This document shows, in pieces, positions 8,130-16,448 of a DNA stretch of 64,000 nucleotides. The DNA is from Pyxidicoccus xibeiensis (GTDB lineage Bacteria > Myxococcota > Myxococcia > Myxococcales > Myxococcaceae), in NCBI RefSeq assembly GCF_024198175.1, contig NZ_JAJVKV010000009.1:364377-428376 (forward strand), in the 5' to 3' direction. A model generated the notes under the pieces. That model saw only the letters and a program-made list of their open reading frames with translations. It was not told where the DNA came from and ran no database searches. The translations under genes and the position numbers were made by a program. Every line of letters begins with the position of its first letter. Position 1 is the first letter of the stretch.

Positions 8130-10205
8130 TCAGTCGATTTCCAGCAGCGGCGCGAAGTCCAGGCCCAGTGACAGCTCCAGGCCCGCGGAGCGCTCCCACA
8201 CCCGGCGCGAGTAGGAGAACGGTGGTGCCCGCACCACCGCCTGCAGCACCTCCCACCGCAGCGCCAGGCCCGCGCGCCCGCCGAGCCCGACGCGCTTCGT
8301 TCCCGAGCCGGACGCCGAGGCCCTGGAGCCCGCCGCCGGCGCCCACGTGCCCTCGGCGGGGTCCACCACCACGCCCAGGAAGCGCAGCGGGTACAGGCGC
8401 AGCTCGGGGGACACGCCATAGCGCGTGCGCCCGCGCTCCCGGGGCCCGCGTCCGTCCGCGAACAGGCGCCCGCCCACGGCCCACCGCCAGGGCGTGCGCT
8501 CGGTCCCCACGTCCGCCAGGAACGTCAGCCCCGTGACGACGCCGCCGCGCGTGGTGGCCCCCGCGTCCAGGTAGAGCGCCTTGCGCGGCAGGTGCTTCGG
8601 AAGCGACAGGCCCTCCAGCGGCGGAGGCTCCCAGCGCCGCGCGGAGTCCACTTGGAGGGTGCCGGGCTCTTCCGCGTCCAGGGACTGCTCGCGCAGGTGC
8701 TGCGCCGCCGCCTTCCGGCCCGAGCCCTGCTCGCGGACCTCCGTCGGGATGCGCAGCGAGTGGTCGACGTGGACGCCCACGGTGAGCGCCGCGAACCAGC
8801 GGGCCTCGTCCTCGAACACGTCGTACGCCACCGGCCCCGTGAAGCGCAGCCATACCGGCAGGCCCACGTCGGCGCTGGCGAGGAACACGTCCAGCTGGGG
8901 CGTGCCGAAGAGCGCGTGCAGCGCCGGGTCCTCCCCCGGCTGGTACGTGACGCGGTACGGGGACACACCGAGCGAGAAGTACTCGGAGAACGGCAGGGAC
9001 AGCGTCACGTCCAGCTCACCGACGAAGCTGGAGCGGCCGGCCTCCGTCCACCACCCGCCGCCCATCAACCCCACCGAGGGCAGCAGCGGCCGCACCTTGT
9101 CCGGCGCCATCGTCAGCGGCAGCACCGCCCGCCCGCCCAGCGTGGTGCCCCGGCCCGTCATGCCGACAGCACCCACGAGCCCCACGTGCGCCACCGGGAA
9201 GGCGTCCAGGTCCTCTGTGCTGAGCCGGTAGCCGTGCTTCACGTCCGAGGCCGCGAGTCCCGGGGGCGGCGGCGGCCGCAGGTAGCGGGCCTCGTACGCC
9301 TCCCAGTCCCGCAGGTTGTCCGGACACTCCAGGGGCACCTGGCCCCGGCAGGCGCCGGCCATGCGGTTTCGCACGCGCCACGCCACCACCAGCAGCTCGC
9401 GCAGGCCGTTGACGGCGGCCCGGGCCTCGGTGGACAGGCACTCGCGCTTGAAGGTGTAGGGGTGCTCGGAGTCCGGCTCGCACGCCGGGTCCGCGGCCAG
9501 CGCCGTGGCGCTGACGTCGAGGAAGCGCTGGTCCCTCGCATCGTCGAAGTCGTGGCGCAGCGTCGGATTCGGGCGCTGGAACAGGGGCACCATGTTCCAC
9601 GTCCGCAGCCACTGCACGGCGCCGGTGCCTTCCTCCGCCCGCTCGGCGTGCGCCGAGGAGAACGAGTCCCCCACCGCGTGCAGCAGCTCGTAGATGCCGT
9701 TGTTGAGGCCGTGCGCGAGCAGCGGGTCCGCGCCGGCCACCACGTTCATCAGCTCGCGCAACGTACCCATGCACCGGGAGAAGGCCACCTCGCCCAGCCC
9801 CCGGTCCTGGCCGAGCCGCTCATCAGAGCGCCTCCCGAGGAAGTGGTAGCACTGCCCCACCGGCCCGAACTGCCGGGAGAACACCATGTCCGAGTGGCCC
9901 GTCCACGGCCGGGGCCACCAGTCGAGCGCGCGCGCGGCCTCGCCGGGAGGACACACCCGCTCCTTCGAGTACACCGGGAAGCAGCGCGCGCCCTTCAGGA
10001 TGCCCGCCTCCATCAGGTCCTCGAGCACCTGCCGTCCCTCGGCCTCGCCTCCCAGACCGTCGTCGTACCGCGTGGAGCCCTCCGCGAGCGCGCGGTACGC
10101 CTGCGCCTCGATGATGTCGTGACCGCTGGCCTTGAACGCCAGGGCGGGCCGCGCCACGCCCACGAGCACCGCCGCGACTCCCATCCACCCGGCACGTCGT
10201 CCCAT
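8130..10205 (-). CDS. Secreted protein: zinc-phospholipase/nuclease-like N-terminus with predicted beta-barrel C-terminus
   Basis: 691 residues from ATG 10205 with GAGGAA just upstream. A Sec signal peptide covers residues 1-23 (hydrophobic core, ARPALA cleavage region). The mature N-terminus starts FKASGHDIIEAQAYRAL and later has CYHFLGR and ELLHAVGDSFSSAHAER, a His/Asp spacing reminiscent of the helical S1/P1-nuclease and phospholipase C zinc sites. From about residue 330 the sequence alternates hydrophobic and polar residues in Gly-rich strands and ends in short barrel-like strands (LELSLGLDFAPLLEID). Inference: exported to the outer membrane or surface. The enzymatic assignment is weak and no family signature is complete. 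Confidence 0.7.
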   Translation of the reverse strand: MGRRAGWMGVAAVLVGVARPALAFKASGHDIIEAQAYRALAEGSTRYDDGLGGEAEGRQVLEDLMEAGILKGARCFPVYSKERVCPPGEAARALDWWPRPWTGHSDMVFSRQFGPVGQCYHFLGRRSDERLGQDRGLGEVAFSRCMGTLRELMNVVAGADPLLAHGLNNGIYELLHAVGDSFSSAHAERAEEGTGAVQWLRTWNMVPLFQRPNPTLRHDFDDARDQRFLDVSATALAADPACEPDSEHPYTFKRECLSTEARAAVNGLRELLVVAWRVRNRMAGACRGQVPLECPDNLRDWEAYEARYLRPPPPPGLAASDVKHGYRLSTEDLDAFPVAHVGLVGAVGMTGRGTTLGGRAVLPLTMAPDKVRPLLPSVGLMGGGWWTEAGRSSFVGELDVTLSLPFSEYFSLGVSPYRVTYQPGEDPALHALFGTPQLDVFLASADVGLPVWLRFTGPVAYDVFEDEARWFAALTVGVHVDHSLRIPTEVREQGSGRKAAAQHLREQSLDAEEPGTLQVDSARRWEPPPLEGLSLPKHLPRKALYLDAGATTRGGVVTGLTFLADVGTERTPWRWAVGGRLFADGRGPRERGRTRYGVSPELRLYPLRFLGVVVDPAEGTWAPAAGSRASASGSGTKRVGLGGRAGLALRWEVLQAVVRAPPFSYSRRVWERSAGLELSLGLDFAPLLEID

Positions 10206-10252
10206 GCGTTCCTCGGCGTCACACCCGGCAATGAATGGAGGCTCCCCGCTTC

Positions 10253-11041
10253 CTACCGCTTCCTCATCAGCAGTCCCGACACCAGTGCTCCAGCACCGGC
10301 GGTCCACGTGGTCATCGCCAGCCATCCGCTGGGCACCACCTGCAGGCCCCCCACCACCAACGAGGCCGCGGCGATGCCGAAGAAGGTCCGCCGGGCCAGC
10401 CAGTGTCCCCGGTGCGTCCATCCCACCGTCACGGCCAGCAGGAAGGCCGCGAAGTTCGCCAGCAGCTGTCCGACGAACACCTCTTCCCGGTGGAAGTACA
10501 TGACCTGCTCCAGCTGCTGCAGCCAGGTGAGCTCGGGGGGCTCCACCTCCCCGGTCAGTGCGGCCAGGGACATCTGGAAAAGGAGCCTGCTGCTGTCCCC
10601 CAGCGTCATGAAGGCCACCTGCGCGATGAAGGAGAGGAACAGCGTCCCCGCGATGGCGACCCAGGGCACCCGCTGGCGCCGGGGCCTCCAGCGGCGCAGG
10701 GCCTCCAGGCGCTCTGGCGTCATCGCCAGGGCATGGGGGTAGCCCAGCTCCAGGAGCGTCCGGGTGGCCGCAATGCTGGAGGGCTGGCCCGCCTCATCCA
10801 CCAGCCCCTCCAGGCTCCCCTCTTCCAGGAGGCGCTGGAGCAGTGCGGCGCCCGCTTCGGGCTCCACCTGCGCGGGCAGCCTCGCCATCAGCGCGTTGAC
10901 GGCCCCGGCCATGCCCGCCCGACGCTCGTCCGAGGCCGCGCGCGCCTCCACCACCCGCGACGCCAGCTGCTCCAGCAGCGCCGTCCCCTCGGCCACACGG
11001 TTTTCTTCCTGCGACTTTTCGGCAGGCGACGGCGAGCGCAT
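10253..11041 (-). CDS. Hypothetical protein with C-terminal membrane domain
   Basis: 262 residues from ATG 11041 (an in-frame GTG one codon upstream is equally possible; the nearest GAGG lies 16 nt upstream of the ATG). Residues 1-120 are soluble, helical and rich in Glu/Ala (LLEQLASRVVEARAASDERR). Residues about 127-262 hold four hydrophobic segments, beginning VPWVAIAGTLFLSFIAQVAF, and end in MRKR. I do not recognise the family. It ends 47 bp before the secreted protein at 10205 on the same strand and is divergent from the ceramidase gene with a 69-bp gap. Confidence 0.65.
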   Translation of the reverse strand: MRSPSPAEKSQEENRVAEGTALLEQLASRVVEARAASDERRAGMAGAVNALMARLPAQVEPEAGAALLQRLLEEGSLEGLVDEAGQPSSIAATRTLLELGYPHALAMTPERLEALRRWRPRRQRVPWVAIAGTLFLSFIAQVAFMTLGDSSRLLFQMSLAALTGEVEPPELTWLQQLEQVMYFHREEVFVGQLLANFAAFLLAVTVGWTHRGHWLARRTFFGIAAASLVVGGLQVVPSGWLAMTTWTAGAGALVSGLLMRKR

Positions 11042-11110
11042 CACGGTGGGATAACCTCGGGCGCCATGAACGGGGCGCTTCGCCCATCCTACCGAGGGGG
11101 AACCACCACC

Positions 11111-13291
11111 ATGCAATGCCAGTCCTCAGGAACGTGGAGGCTCGCGTGGGTCCTCGCCCTGCTGGCCCTGGGCGGCTGCGCCTCGAAGCGCGCGCCGGAG
11201 GCGACCGCGCTCCGCGCCCGGGCCCAGGGCTGCCAGGGCCAGACGGACTTCGAGGTGGGCACGGGCCTCTACGACATCACCGGCCCGGCGGCGCAGGTGA
11301 TGATGATGGGCTACGTCAAGGCGGGCCAGAACACCGCGGGCATCCACCAGCGGCTGCGCTCGCGCGCCTTCGTCATCGCCTCGCCCTGCAACGGCAAGCG
11401 GGTGGTGTTCGTCAGCGCGGACCTGGGCATGCTGTTCCAGGCCGTGCAGCAGTCGGTGCTCCGCAAGCTGCGCGAGCGCTACGGGGAGGACCTCTACACG
11501 GACGCCAACGTGCTGCTGAGCGCCACGCACACGCACGCCGGGCCGGGCGGGTACTCGCACCACGCGCTCTACAACCACACGTTCCTGGGCATTCCGTTCA
11601 TCGGCTTCGTGCCGCAGAACTTCGAGGCCATCGCGGAGGGCATCTTCCAGTCCATCGTCCGCGCCCACGACAACCTCGCCCCCGGCCGCATCCGGGTGAA
11701 CACGGGCAACCTGCCCGGCGCGAGCGACAACCGCTCCGCCCGCGCGTACGAGCGCAACCCGCTCGAGGAGCGCTCGAAGTATGCGGGCAACGTGGACACG
11801 GCCATGACGCTGCTGCGCCTGGAGGCCGCGCCTCCGGGGGCCAGCGAGCCGACGCCGGTGGGCATGGTGAACTGGTTCGCCGTGCACGCCACGTCGATGA
11901 CCAACACCAACCGCCTCATCAGCGGCGACAACAAGGGCTACGCGTCCTACCTCTTCGAGAAGCGGCTGGACACGGACTACGGCTCCCCCAAGACCTTCGT
12001 GGCCGCCTTCGCGCAGAGCAACGAGGGCGACGTGACGCCCAACGTCTACGGCGGCGGGGACGGCCGGGGCGAGGGAGAGCTGGCCGCCACCGAGGAGGCG
12101 GGCCGCCGCCAGTTCGAGCTGGCGTGGAAGCTCTTCGAGGACACCGCCGGCGCACGGCCGCTCACGGGCGGCGTGGACTCCCGGCACACCTACGTGAAGA
12201 TGGACGCCGTGAAGGTGGAGCCCCGCTGGGCGGACGGCCAGGAGCGCCGCACGTGCAAGGCGGCGCTGGGCATCTCCATGCTCGCGGGCGCCGAGGACGG
12301 CCGGGGCGTGGGCCGCGAGGGCGTGCGCTGCGGAGACCCGCTGGCCGGCTTCCTGTGCGGCGTGGACAACGACCCCTGCCAGGCCGAGAAGCCGGTGGCG
12401 CTCAAGCCGGGCGAGGAGTGCCCCATCATGAGCCCCAACGTGCTGCCGCTCCAAATCGTGCGGCTGGGCAACCTCGCGCTGGTGGCCGTGCCCTTCGAGA
12501 TGACCACCATGGCGGGACGGCGCCTGCGCGAGACGGTGCGCGAGCGCCTGGCCCCCGCGGGTGTGGAGCACGTCGTCATCGCCGGCCTGTCGAATGCGTA
12601 CTCGGGCTACCTCACCACGCGGCAGGAGTACGCGCAGCAGGACTACGAGGGCGCGTCCACCCACTTCGGCCCGTGGCAGCTCGCGGCGGTGCAGCAGGAG
12701 TCCGCGAAGCTGGCGGAGGCGCTCGCCGCCGGCACCGACGTCCCCCGGGGACCGAAGCCGAAGCCGCCGGGAGGCCGCGTCCGCGAAATCCGCCTGTCCC
12801 ATACGTACGACGAGGTGCCCAGGGCAGACCCGCGCTTCGGCACCGTCACCTTCGGCTCGGTCGTCTCGGGCAGGGACGCGGGCGCCAGCTACCCGCGCTG
12901 TGCCACCGCGAGCGCCACCTTCTGGGGTGGCCACCCCCGCAACAACCTGCACACGCAGGGCTCCTTCCTGGAAGTCCAGCGCCGCCAGGAGGACGGGAGC
13001 TGGGTGCCCGTGGCCTACGACTGGGACTGGGAGACGAAGTACCGGTGGAAGGGCTACCCCTGCCCGCCGCGCGGCGCCTGCTCGCACGTGACGGTGGAGT
13101 GGGACATCCCCGAGGACACGCCCCCGGGCACCTACCGCCTCCGCCATGCCGGAGAGTGGCGCCCCCGCCCGGACGAGCCCCCGCGTCCCTACACCGGCGT
13201 GTCGCGAGAGTTCTCCGTCACCGAGGGCGTCGCGGACCGCTGCCCGCCCGGTGCCGCCCGCTCGCGCGAGGTGTCGGAGGTGCTGCCCTAG
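11111..13291 (+). CDS. Neutral/alkaline ceramidase family lipoprotein
   Basis: 726 residues. The N-terminus has a lipoprotein signal ending LLALGGC, so export and lipidation at Cys23 are likely. Seen: GLYDITGP near residue 52, SATHTHAGPGGYSH with His140/His142, FAVHATSM with His259, and SNEGDVTPN at 304-312; these match the zinc ligands and the nucleophile region of the neutral ceramidase N-terminal domain. The C-terminal 170 residues form the Ig-like ceramidase C domain. Known: the enzyme hydrolyses ceramide to sphingosine and fatty acid, and the family nucleophile is the Ser of GDVSPN; here the residue is Thr309. GAGGGGGA precedes the ATG. The AraC gene follows after 46 bp. Confidence 0.92.
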   Translation: MQCQSSGTWRLAWVLALLALGGCASKRAPEATALRARAQGCQGQTDFEVGTGLYDITGPAAQVMMMGYVKAGQNTAGIHQRLRSRAFVIASPCNGKRVVFVSADLGMLFQAVQQSVLRKLRERYGEDLYTDANVLLSATHTHAGPGGYSHHALYNHTFLGIPFIGFVPQNFEAIAEGIFQSIVRAHDNLAPGRIRVNTGNLPGASDNRSARAYERNPLEERSKYAGNVDTAMTLLRLEAAPPGASEPTPVGMVNWFAVHATSMTNTNRLISGDNKGYASYLFEKRLDTDYGSPKTFVAAFAQSNEGDVTPNVYGGGDGRGEGELAATEEAGRRQFELAWKLFEDTAGARPLTGGVDSRHTYVKMDAVKVEPRWADGQERRTCKAALGISMLAGAEDGRGVGREGVRCGDPLAGFLCGVDNDPCQAEKPVALKPGEECPIMSPNVLPLQIVRLGNLALVAVPFEMTTMAGRRLRETVRERLAPAGVEHVVIAGLSNAYSGYLTTRQEYAQQDYEGASTHFGPWQLAAVQQESAKLAEALAAGTDVPRGPKPKPPGGRVREIRLSHTYDEVPRADPRFGTVTFGSVVSGRDAGASYPRCATASATFWGGHPRNNLHTQGSFLEVQRRQEDGSWVPVAYDWDWETKYRWKGYPCPPRGACSHVTVEWDIPEDTPPGTYRLRHAGEWRPRPDEPPRPYTGVSREFSVTEGVADRCPPGAARSREVSEVLP

Positions 13292-15155
13292 GAGCGCACG
13301 CTCGAGGCCCGCGTTCTCCAGGCTGAAACCGCGTCCCATGCCCCAACTCCCCTGCGCCTACGAGACGCCCGACAGTCCCGACGCCCGGCCCTCCGGCATC
13401 GACCGGTATTTCGTCCAGGGCCGTCGCTTCGCGGCGGACATGCACCATCATCGCCAGTGGGAGCTGGGCCTGCTGCAGGCCGGCGTCGTCACCACGGAGA
13501 CGGACTCTCGCCTCTATACGCAGGGCGCGGGCGCGCACGGCGCGCTCTTCTTCGTCCCGCCCGGGGCCCCTCACGCGGCCTCCGCGGATCCGCGCCACCT
13601 GCCCATGCTGCGCAGCCTGCACCTCGAACCCTCCGTGGTCATGCGGGCCCTGGAGGGGCTCGGTCCTCGCGCTGTACGGTTGCCCTCGGAGGTGACGGCG
13701 CTGGAGGACGCGCGCGCCGCGCACAGCTTCCTTCGCCTGCACCAGCGCCTGGGAGAAGGCGCGACCGCACTGGAGTGGGAGGCGTGGCTGGTGGAGGCCC
13801 TGGTAGACCTCTTCGCCCGACGTGATGGAGCGGCGGTCCTCTACCCCGTGGGACTGGAGGCACGCGCGGTGCGCCGGGCCCGTGAGTACCTGCATGCGCA
13901 CGCAACGGAGCGCGTGTCGCTGGAGGAGCTGTCCGGTGCGGTGGGGCTGAGCAAGTACCACCTGGCGCGCGTCTTCTCCCGTGAGACGGGCCTGCCGCCC
14001 CACACGTACCAGCAGCGATTGCGGCTGACGAGAGCTCTCCCCCTGCTGCGCCAGGGAGCGCCCGCGGGAGAGGTGGCCTATGAGCTGGGCTTCGCGGACC
14101 AGGCCCACTTCTCGCGCACCTTCAAGGACTCCTACGGCGTGACACCCCGCGCGTATGCACGCGGCGCTTGATTCGAGGCGTGAAGGAGTCTCACGAGTTC
14201 CGAGCAGCCCCCGCGCATAGAGCGCTCCCGAGGGTGGCCTGTCATTCGCGCAAGGCACTGCGTCTTCACCCGCGGCATTCGCCGAGCCGCTGTCGGGTGC
14301 CTCCTCCAGGGCCTCCTCGCAGTCTGGAGACGGAAGCGGCATGGGCACCGCCGAGTCGCTGCCAGGCGCTTCCTCCAGGGCCTCCTCGCAGTCTGGAGAC
14401 GGAAGCGGCATGGGCACCGCCGAGTCGCTGCCGGGCGCCGCATCCGGGGCCCTCTCGCCGTATGAAGCTTGAAGCGTCATAGCCACCGCCGAGTCGCTGC
14501 CGGGCGTCTCGTCCGGGGCCCTCTCGCCGCCTGGAGGAAGCATGCCCCCGGGCCCCCGGGGCGTCGACTTCTCCCTGGGCCCCAGCGCCCGCCAGAGCGC
14601 CTCGGCTGACGCGAGCACGTCCTCTTCCGTCACTGCGCCTTCCCACCTCGCCGCCACCCGTCCCAGCTCCGCCAGCGCGCCCCACACTAGGCACGTCCTC
14701 GCCATCGCTGAACCCGGTATCAGCGCTCCGTCACGCTCGCCCTGGCTGACGACTTCCCGGACCAGGTCTCGCACCCGCCAGCCTCGCTCGTCGTCCGGCG
14801 CCTGCTCCGGGTGGGCGTGCAGGAAGACGAAGCTGAAGACTCCGGGCATCCGCAACGCGTAGCGGGCCAGCAGCCTCCAGAGGGCGAAGAAGCCCTCGCG
14901 AAAGCCCGCGCCCTCGTCCGTGCTGGCCATCTGGAACTCGTAGCGCGCATACCGGGACAGCTCGTCGTCGGAGAAGTCCCGAATGGCCAGCGCACAGCCA
15001 CGCTTGCTGCCGTAGCGCCGGTACAGCGAGCCGACCGACATACGCATCACCCGCGCCAGCTCCGCGGCCGGAGTCTTGTCGTAGCCGCGCTGCGCCATCA
15101 CCGCCGCTGCCTCCTCCATCCGCGTGGCCACGAACTGCTGGTACAGCTCTATCAT
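13218..15155 (-). CDS. TetR-family regulator with tandem-repeat tail; open frame runs on antisense to the AraC gene
   Basis: From ATG 15155, residues 1-200 are a normal TetR protein: the HTH is YDKTPAAELARVMRMSVGSLYRRYGSKRG and an all-helical effector domain follows. Residues about 200-292 are an acidic Pro/Ser/Ala tail made of four 23-residue repeats (APGSDSAVPMPLPSPD type) encoded by exact 69-bp units. No in-frame stop then occurs until 13218, so the last 330 or so residues would be read antisense to the AraC gene, giving 645 residues in all. Only the first 290 residues look like protein by composition. Either the true protein has a long accidental extension or a sequence error near 14,200 hides the stop. 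An 18-bp palindrome lies 33 bp upstream of the start. Confidence 0.7.
   Translation of the reverse strand: MIELYQQFVATRMEEAAAVMAQRGYDKTPAAELARVMRMSVGSLYRRYGSKRGCALAIRDFSDDELSRYARYEFQMASTDEGAGFREGFFALWRLLARYALRMPGVFSFVFLHAHPEQAPDDERGWRVRDLVREVVSQGERDGALIPGSAMARTCLVWGALAELGRVAARWEGAVTEEDVLASAEALWRALGPREKSTPRGPGGMLPPGGERAPDETPGSDSAVAMTLQASYGERAPDAAPGSDSAVPMPLPSPDCEEALEEAPGSDSAVPMPLPSPDCEEALEEAPDSGSANAAGEDAVPCANDRPPSGALYARGLLGTRETPSRLESSAACIRAGCHAVGVLEGAREVGLVREAQLIGHLSRGRSLAQQGESSRQPQSLLVRVGRQARLTGEDARQVVLAQPHRTGQLLQRHALRCVRMQVLTGPAHRACLQSHGVEDRRSITSGEEVYQGLHQPRLPLQCGRAFSQALVQAKEAVRGARVLQRRHLRGQPYSARTEPLQGPHDHGGFEVQAAQHGQVARIRGGRVRGPGRDEEERAVRARALRIEARVRLRGDDAGLQQAQLPLAMMVHVRREATALDEIPVDAGGPGVGTVGRLVGAGELGHGTRFQPGERGPRACAPRAAPPTPRASGRHRAGSGPRRPR
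13338..14171 (+). CDS. AraC-family transcriptional regulator
   Basis: 277 residues. The N-terminal 150 residues look like a cupin-type sensor (MHHHRQWELGLLQAG, FFVPPGAPHAASAD). Residues about 175-275 hold the two HTH motifs of the AraC domain, VSLEELSGAVGLSKYHLARVF and the conserved FADQAHFSRTFKDSYGVTPRAY. It begins 46 bp after the ceramidase stop on the same strand, so it may be cotranscribed and regulate lipid-hydrolase expression (inference). No own promoter is evident. The opposite strand of this whole gene is open as a continuation of the TetR frame; codon bias and domain structure show that the plus strand is the coding one here. Confidence 0.92.
   Translation: MPQLPCAYETPDSPDARPSGIDRYFVQGRRFAADMHHHRQWELGLLQAGVVTTETDSRLYTQGAGAHGALFFVPPGAPHAASADPRHLPMLRSLHLEPSVVMRALEGLGPRAVRLPSEVTALEDARAAHSFLRLHQRLGEGATALEWEAWLVEALVDLFARRDGAAVLYPVGLEARAVRRAREYLHAHATERVSLEELSGAVGLSKYHLARVFSRETGLPPHTYQQRLRLTRALPLLRQGAPAGEVAYELGFADQAHFSRTFKDSYGVTPRAYARGA
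14281..14556. repeat. Four tandem 69-bp repeats inside the TetR gene
   Basis: Units at 14281-14349, 14350-14418, 14419-14487 and 14488-14556, each starting GCCGAG(T/C)CGCTG. The first two are almost identical after their first 23 bases; the outer two have diverged. A 69-bp unit is exactly 23 codons, so copy number can change without breaking the reading frame. Confidence 0.9.
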
Positions 15156-15187
15156 CCGCCCACCCCCTGCCGGACCGACCCGCCCGT

Positions 15188-15205
15188 GGAAGGAACGTTC
15201 CTTCC
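15188..15205. promoter_or_regulatory. Perfect 18-bp palindrome, probable TetR operator
   Basis: GGAAGGAACGTTCCTTCC reads the same on both strands. It lies 33 bp upstream of the TetR start and 230 bp upstream of the divergent SMP-30-like gene. Size, symmetry and position are those of TetR-family operators. Confidence 0.75.
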
Positions 15206-15434
15206 GCCAGCACCTTCCTACCGGGTGGGGCTGACATGCCGACGGCGGACGACCGGGCAGGTCACCGGAGACCACGGTCGCCAGCGGCAGACCGCTCCTT
15301 CCGGGAGGCAGGCCGGGAAGGCCTTGCCCGCGTGTCGAACGAGGCGGAAAGAAACAGGCGCAAGATTCTTCAAGAACGCATCACGGCCCGCGGACACCTT
15401 GCCTCCCGTTCTCTCACGAACGTGGAGGCAGACC

Positions 15435-16433
15435 ATGAAGGCAAGCAGAGTAGGCATCCTGGGCAGTGCGCTGTGGGTCCTGGCGTGTGGCGGTGTCTTC
15501 GGGTGCTCGGAGGATGAAGCGCCCGTGCCGTCTCGCGACGGAGTCACGGAGCTCATCCTGCCAGGCGACGACTTCTACCCGGAGGGCATCGCCGCCGGCG
15601 CGGACGACACCCTGTACGTGGGCAGCCTGATGAACGGACGCATCGTCCGGGTGCGGCCCGGCAGCGCCCGGGCAGAGGACTTCGTCGCTCCACGCGCAAT
15701 CGTGACGGGCGTGGTGGGGCTGCTGGTGCAGGAGGAGAAGCAGTACCTGTGGCTGTGCAGCAACGTGTTCGGCACACCGGATGCGCCGGAGCTCATCGCC
15801 GTGAGCCTGTCCACGGGACAGGCCGTCCACCGGCATGTGTTCCCCGCGCAGCAGGGCGCTGGCTCGGGGTTCTGCAACGAGCTGGCCCTGGACACTGCCG
15901 GCAACCTTTACGCGACGGACAGCTTCCTCGGGCGCATCATCCGGGTGCCGGCGGCGCGCGTGGACACCGACAACTCGGCGGAGGTGTGGATCCAGGCCGA
16001 TGCGCTCTACGGGCCGCAGGGGCAGTTCGGCCTCAACGGGCTCGCCTTCGACGGAGCGTCGTCGCTCTACGCGGTGAAGACGGCGGACGGGAAGCTGTTC
16101 CGCATCCCCATCACCGCGGGAGGTGCGGCGGGCGCCGTGCAGGAGGTGCCCTTGGACCGGCCCCTGGTGGGCCCGGACGGGCTGAAGCACTCCGCCTCGG
16201 CGGGGCTCGTCGTCGTGGAGCAGTACGGCACGGCGGTGTCGCGCATCGCCCTGGGCGCGGACGGCCGGGGCGCGGTGACGAAGCTCCAGGAAGGACTCAA
16301 GGACCCCACCTCGGTGGAACTTGCGGAGGGCAGTGCGTGGGTCTCGGAGAGCCAGCTCTCCCATCTCACCAGCCCGACCCCACCGCCGCTGGAGCTGCCC
16401 TTCCGCGTCCGCCGCGTGTCCCTGCCGGAGTAG
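15435..16433 (+). CDS. SMP-30/gluconolactonase-like beta-propeller lipoprotein
   Basis: 332 residues from ATG 15435 with GTGGAGG about 9 nt upstream. A lipoprotein signal ends LACGGVFGC. The mature part is six propeller-like blades of alternating DDTLYVGSLMNGRIVRV-type strands, including FCNELALDTAGNLYATDS and GLNGLAFDGASSLYAVKT, the NG/N-D pattern of SMP-30 and YncE-like sugar lactonase propellers. A catalytic role is not certain because the metal ligands are only partly conserved. It is divergent from the TetR gene across the 18-bp palindrome and is its most likely target. Confidence 0.8.
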   Translation: MKASRVGILGSALWVLACGGVFGCSEDEAPVPSRDGVTELILPGDDFYPEGIAAGADDTLYVGSLMNGRIVRVRPGSARAEDFVAPRAIVTGVVGLLVQEEKQYLWLCSNVFGTPDAPELIAVSLSTGQAVHRHVFPAQQGAGSGFCNELALDTAGNLYATDSFLGRIIRVPAARVDTDNSAEVWIQADALYGPQGQFGLNGLAFDGASSLYAVKTADGKLFRIPITAGGAAGAVQEVPLDRPLVGPDGLKHSASAGLVVVEQYGTAVSRIALGADGRGAVTKLQEGLKDPTSVELAEGSAWVSESQLSHLTSPTPPPLELPFRVRRVSLPE

Positions 16434-16448
16434 CCTCGAAGCGGCTAC
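16430..16448. terminator. Short hairpin between convergent genes
   Basis: GTAGCC (16430-16435) and GGCTAC (16443-16448) form a 6-bp stem with a 7-nt loop. The stem contains the stop codons of both convergent genes. No T-run follows, so it is at best a weak bidirectional terminator. Confidence 0.35.

Noticed and set aside
14132..14443. Alternative TetR end in another frame, ending at 14132
   Set aside because: It would require a frameshift in the repeats; the 69-bp units stay in register with the TetR frame, so the evidence favours the original frame up to at least 14281.
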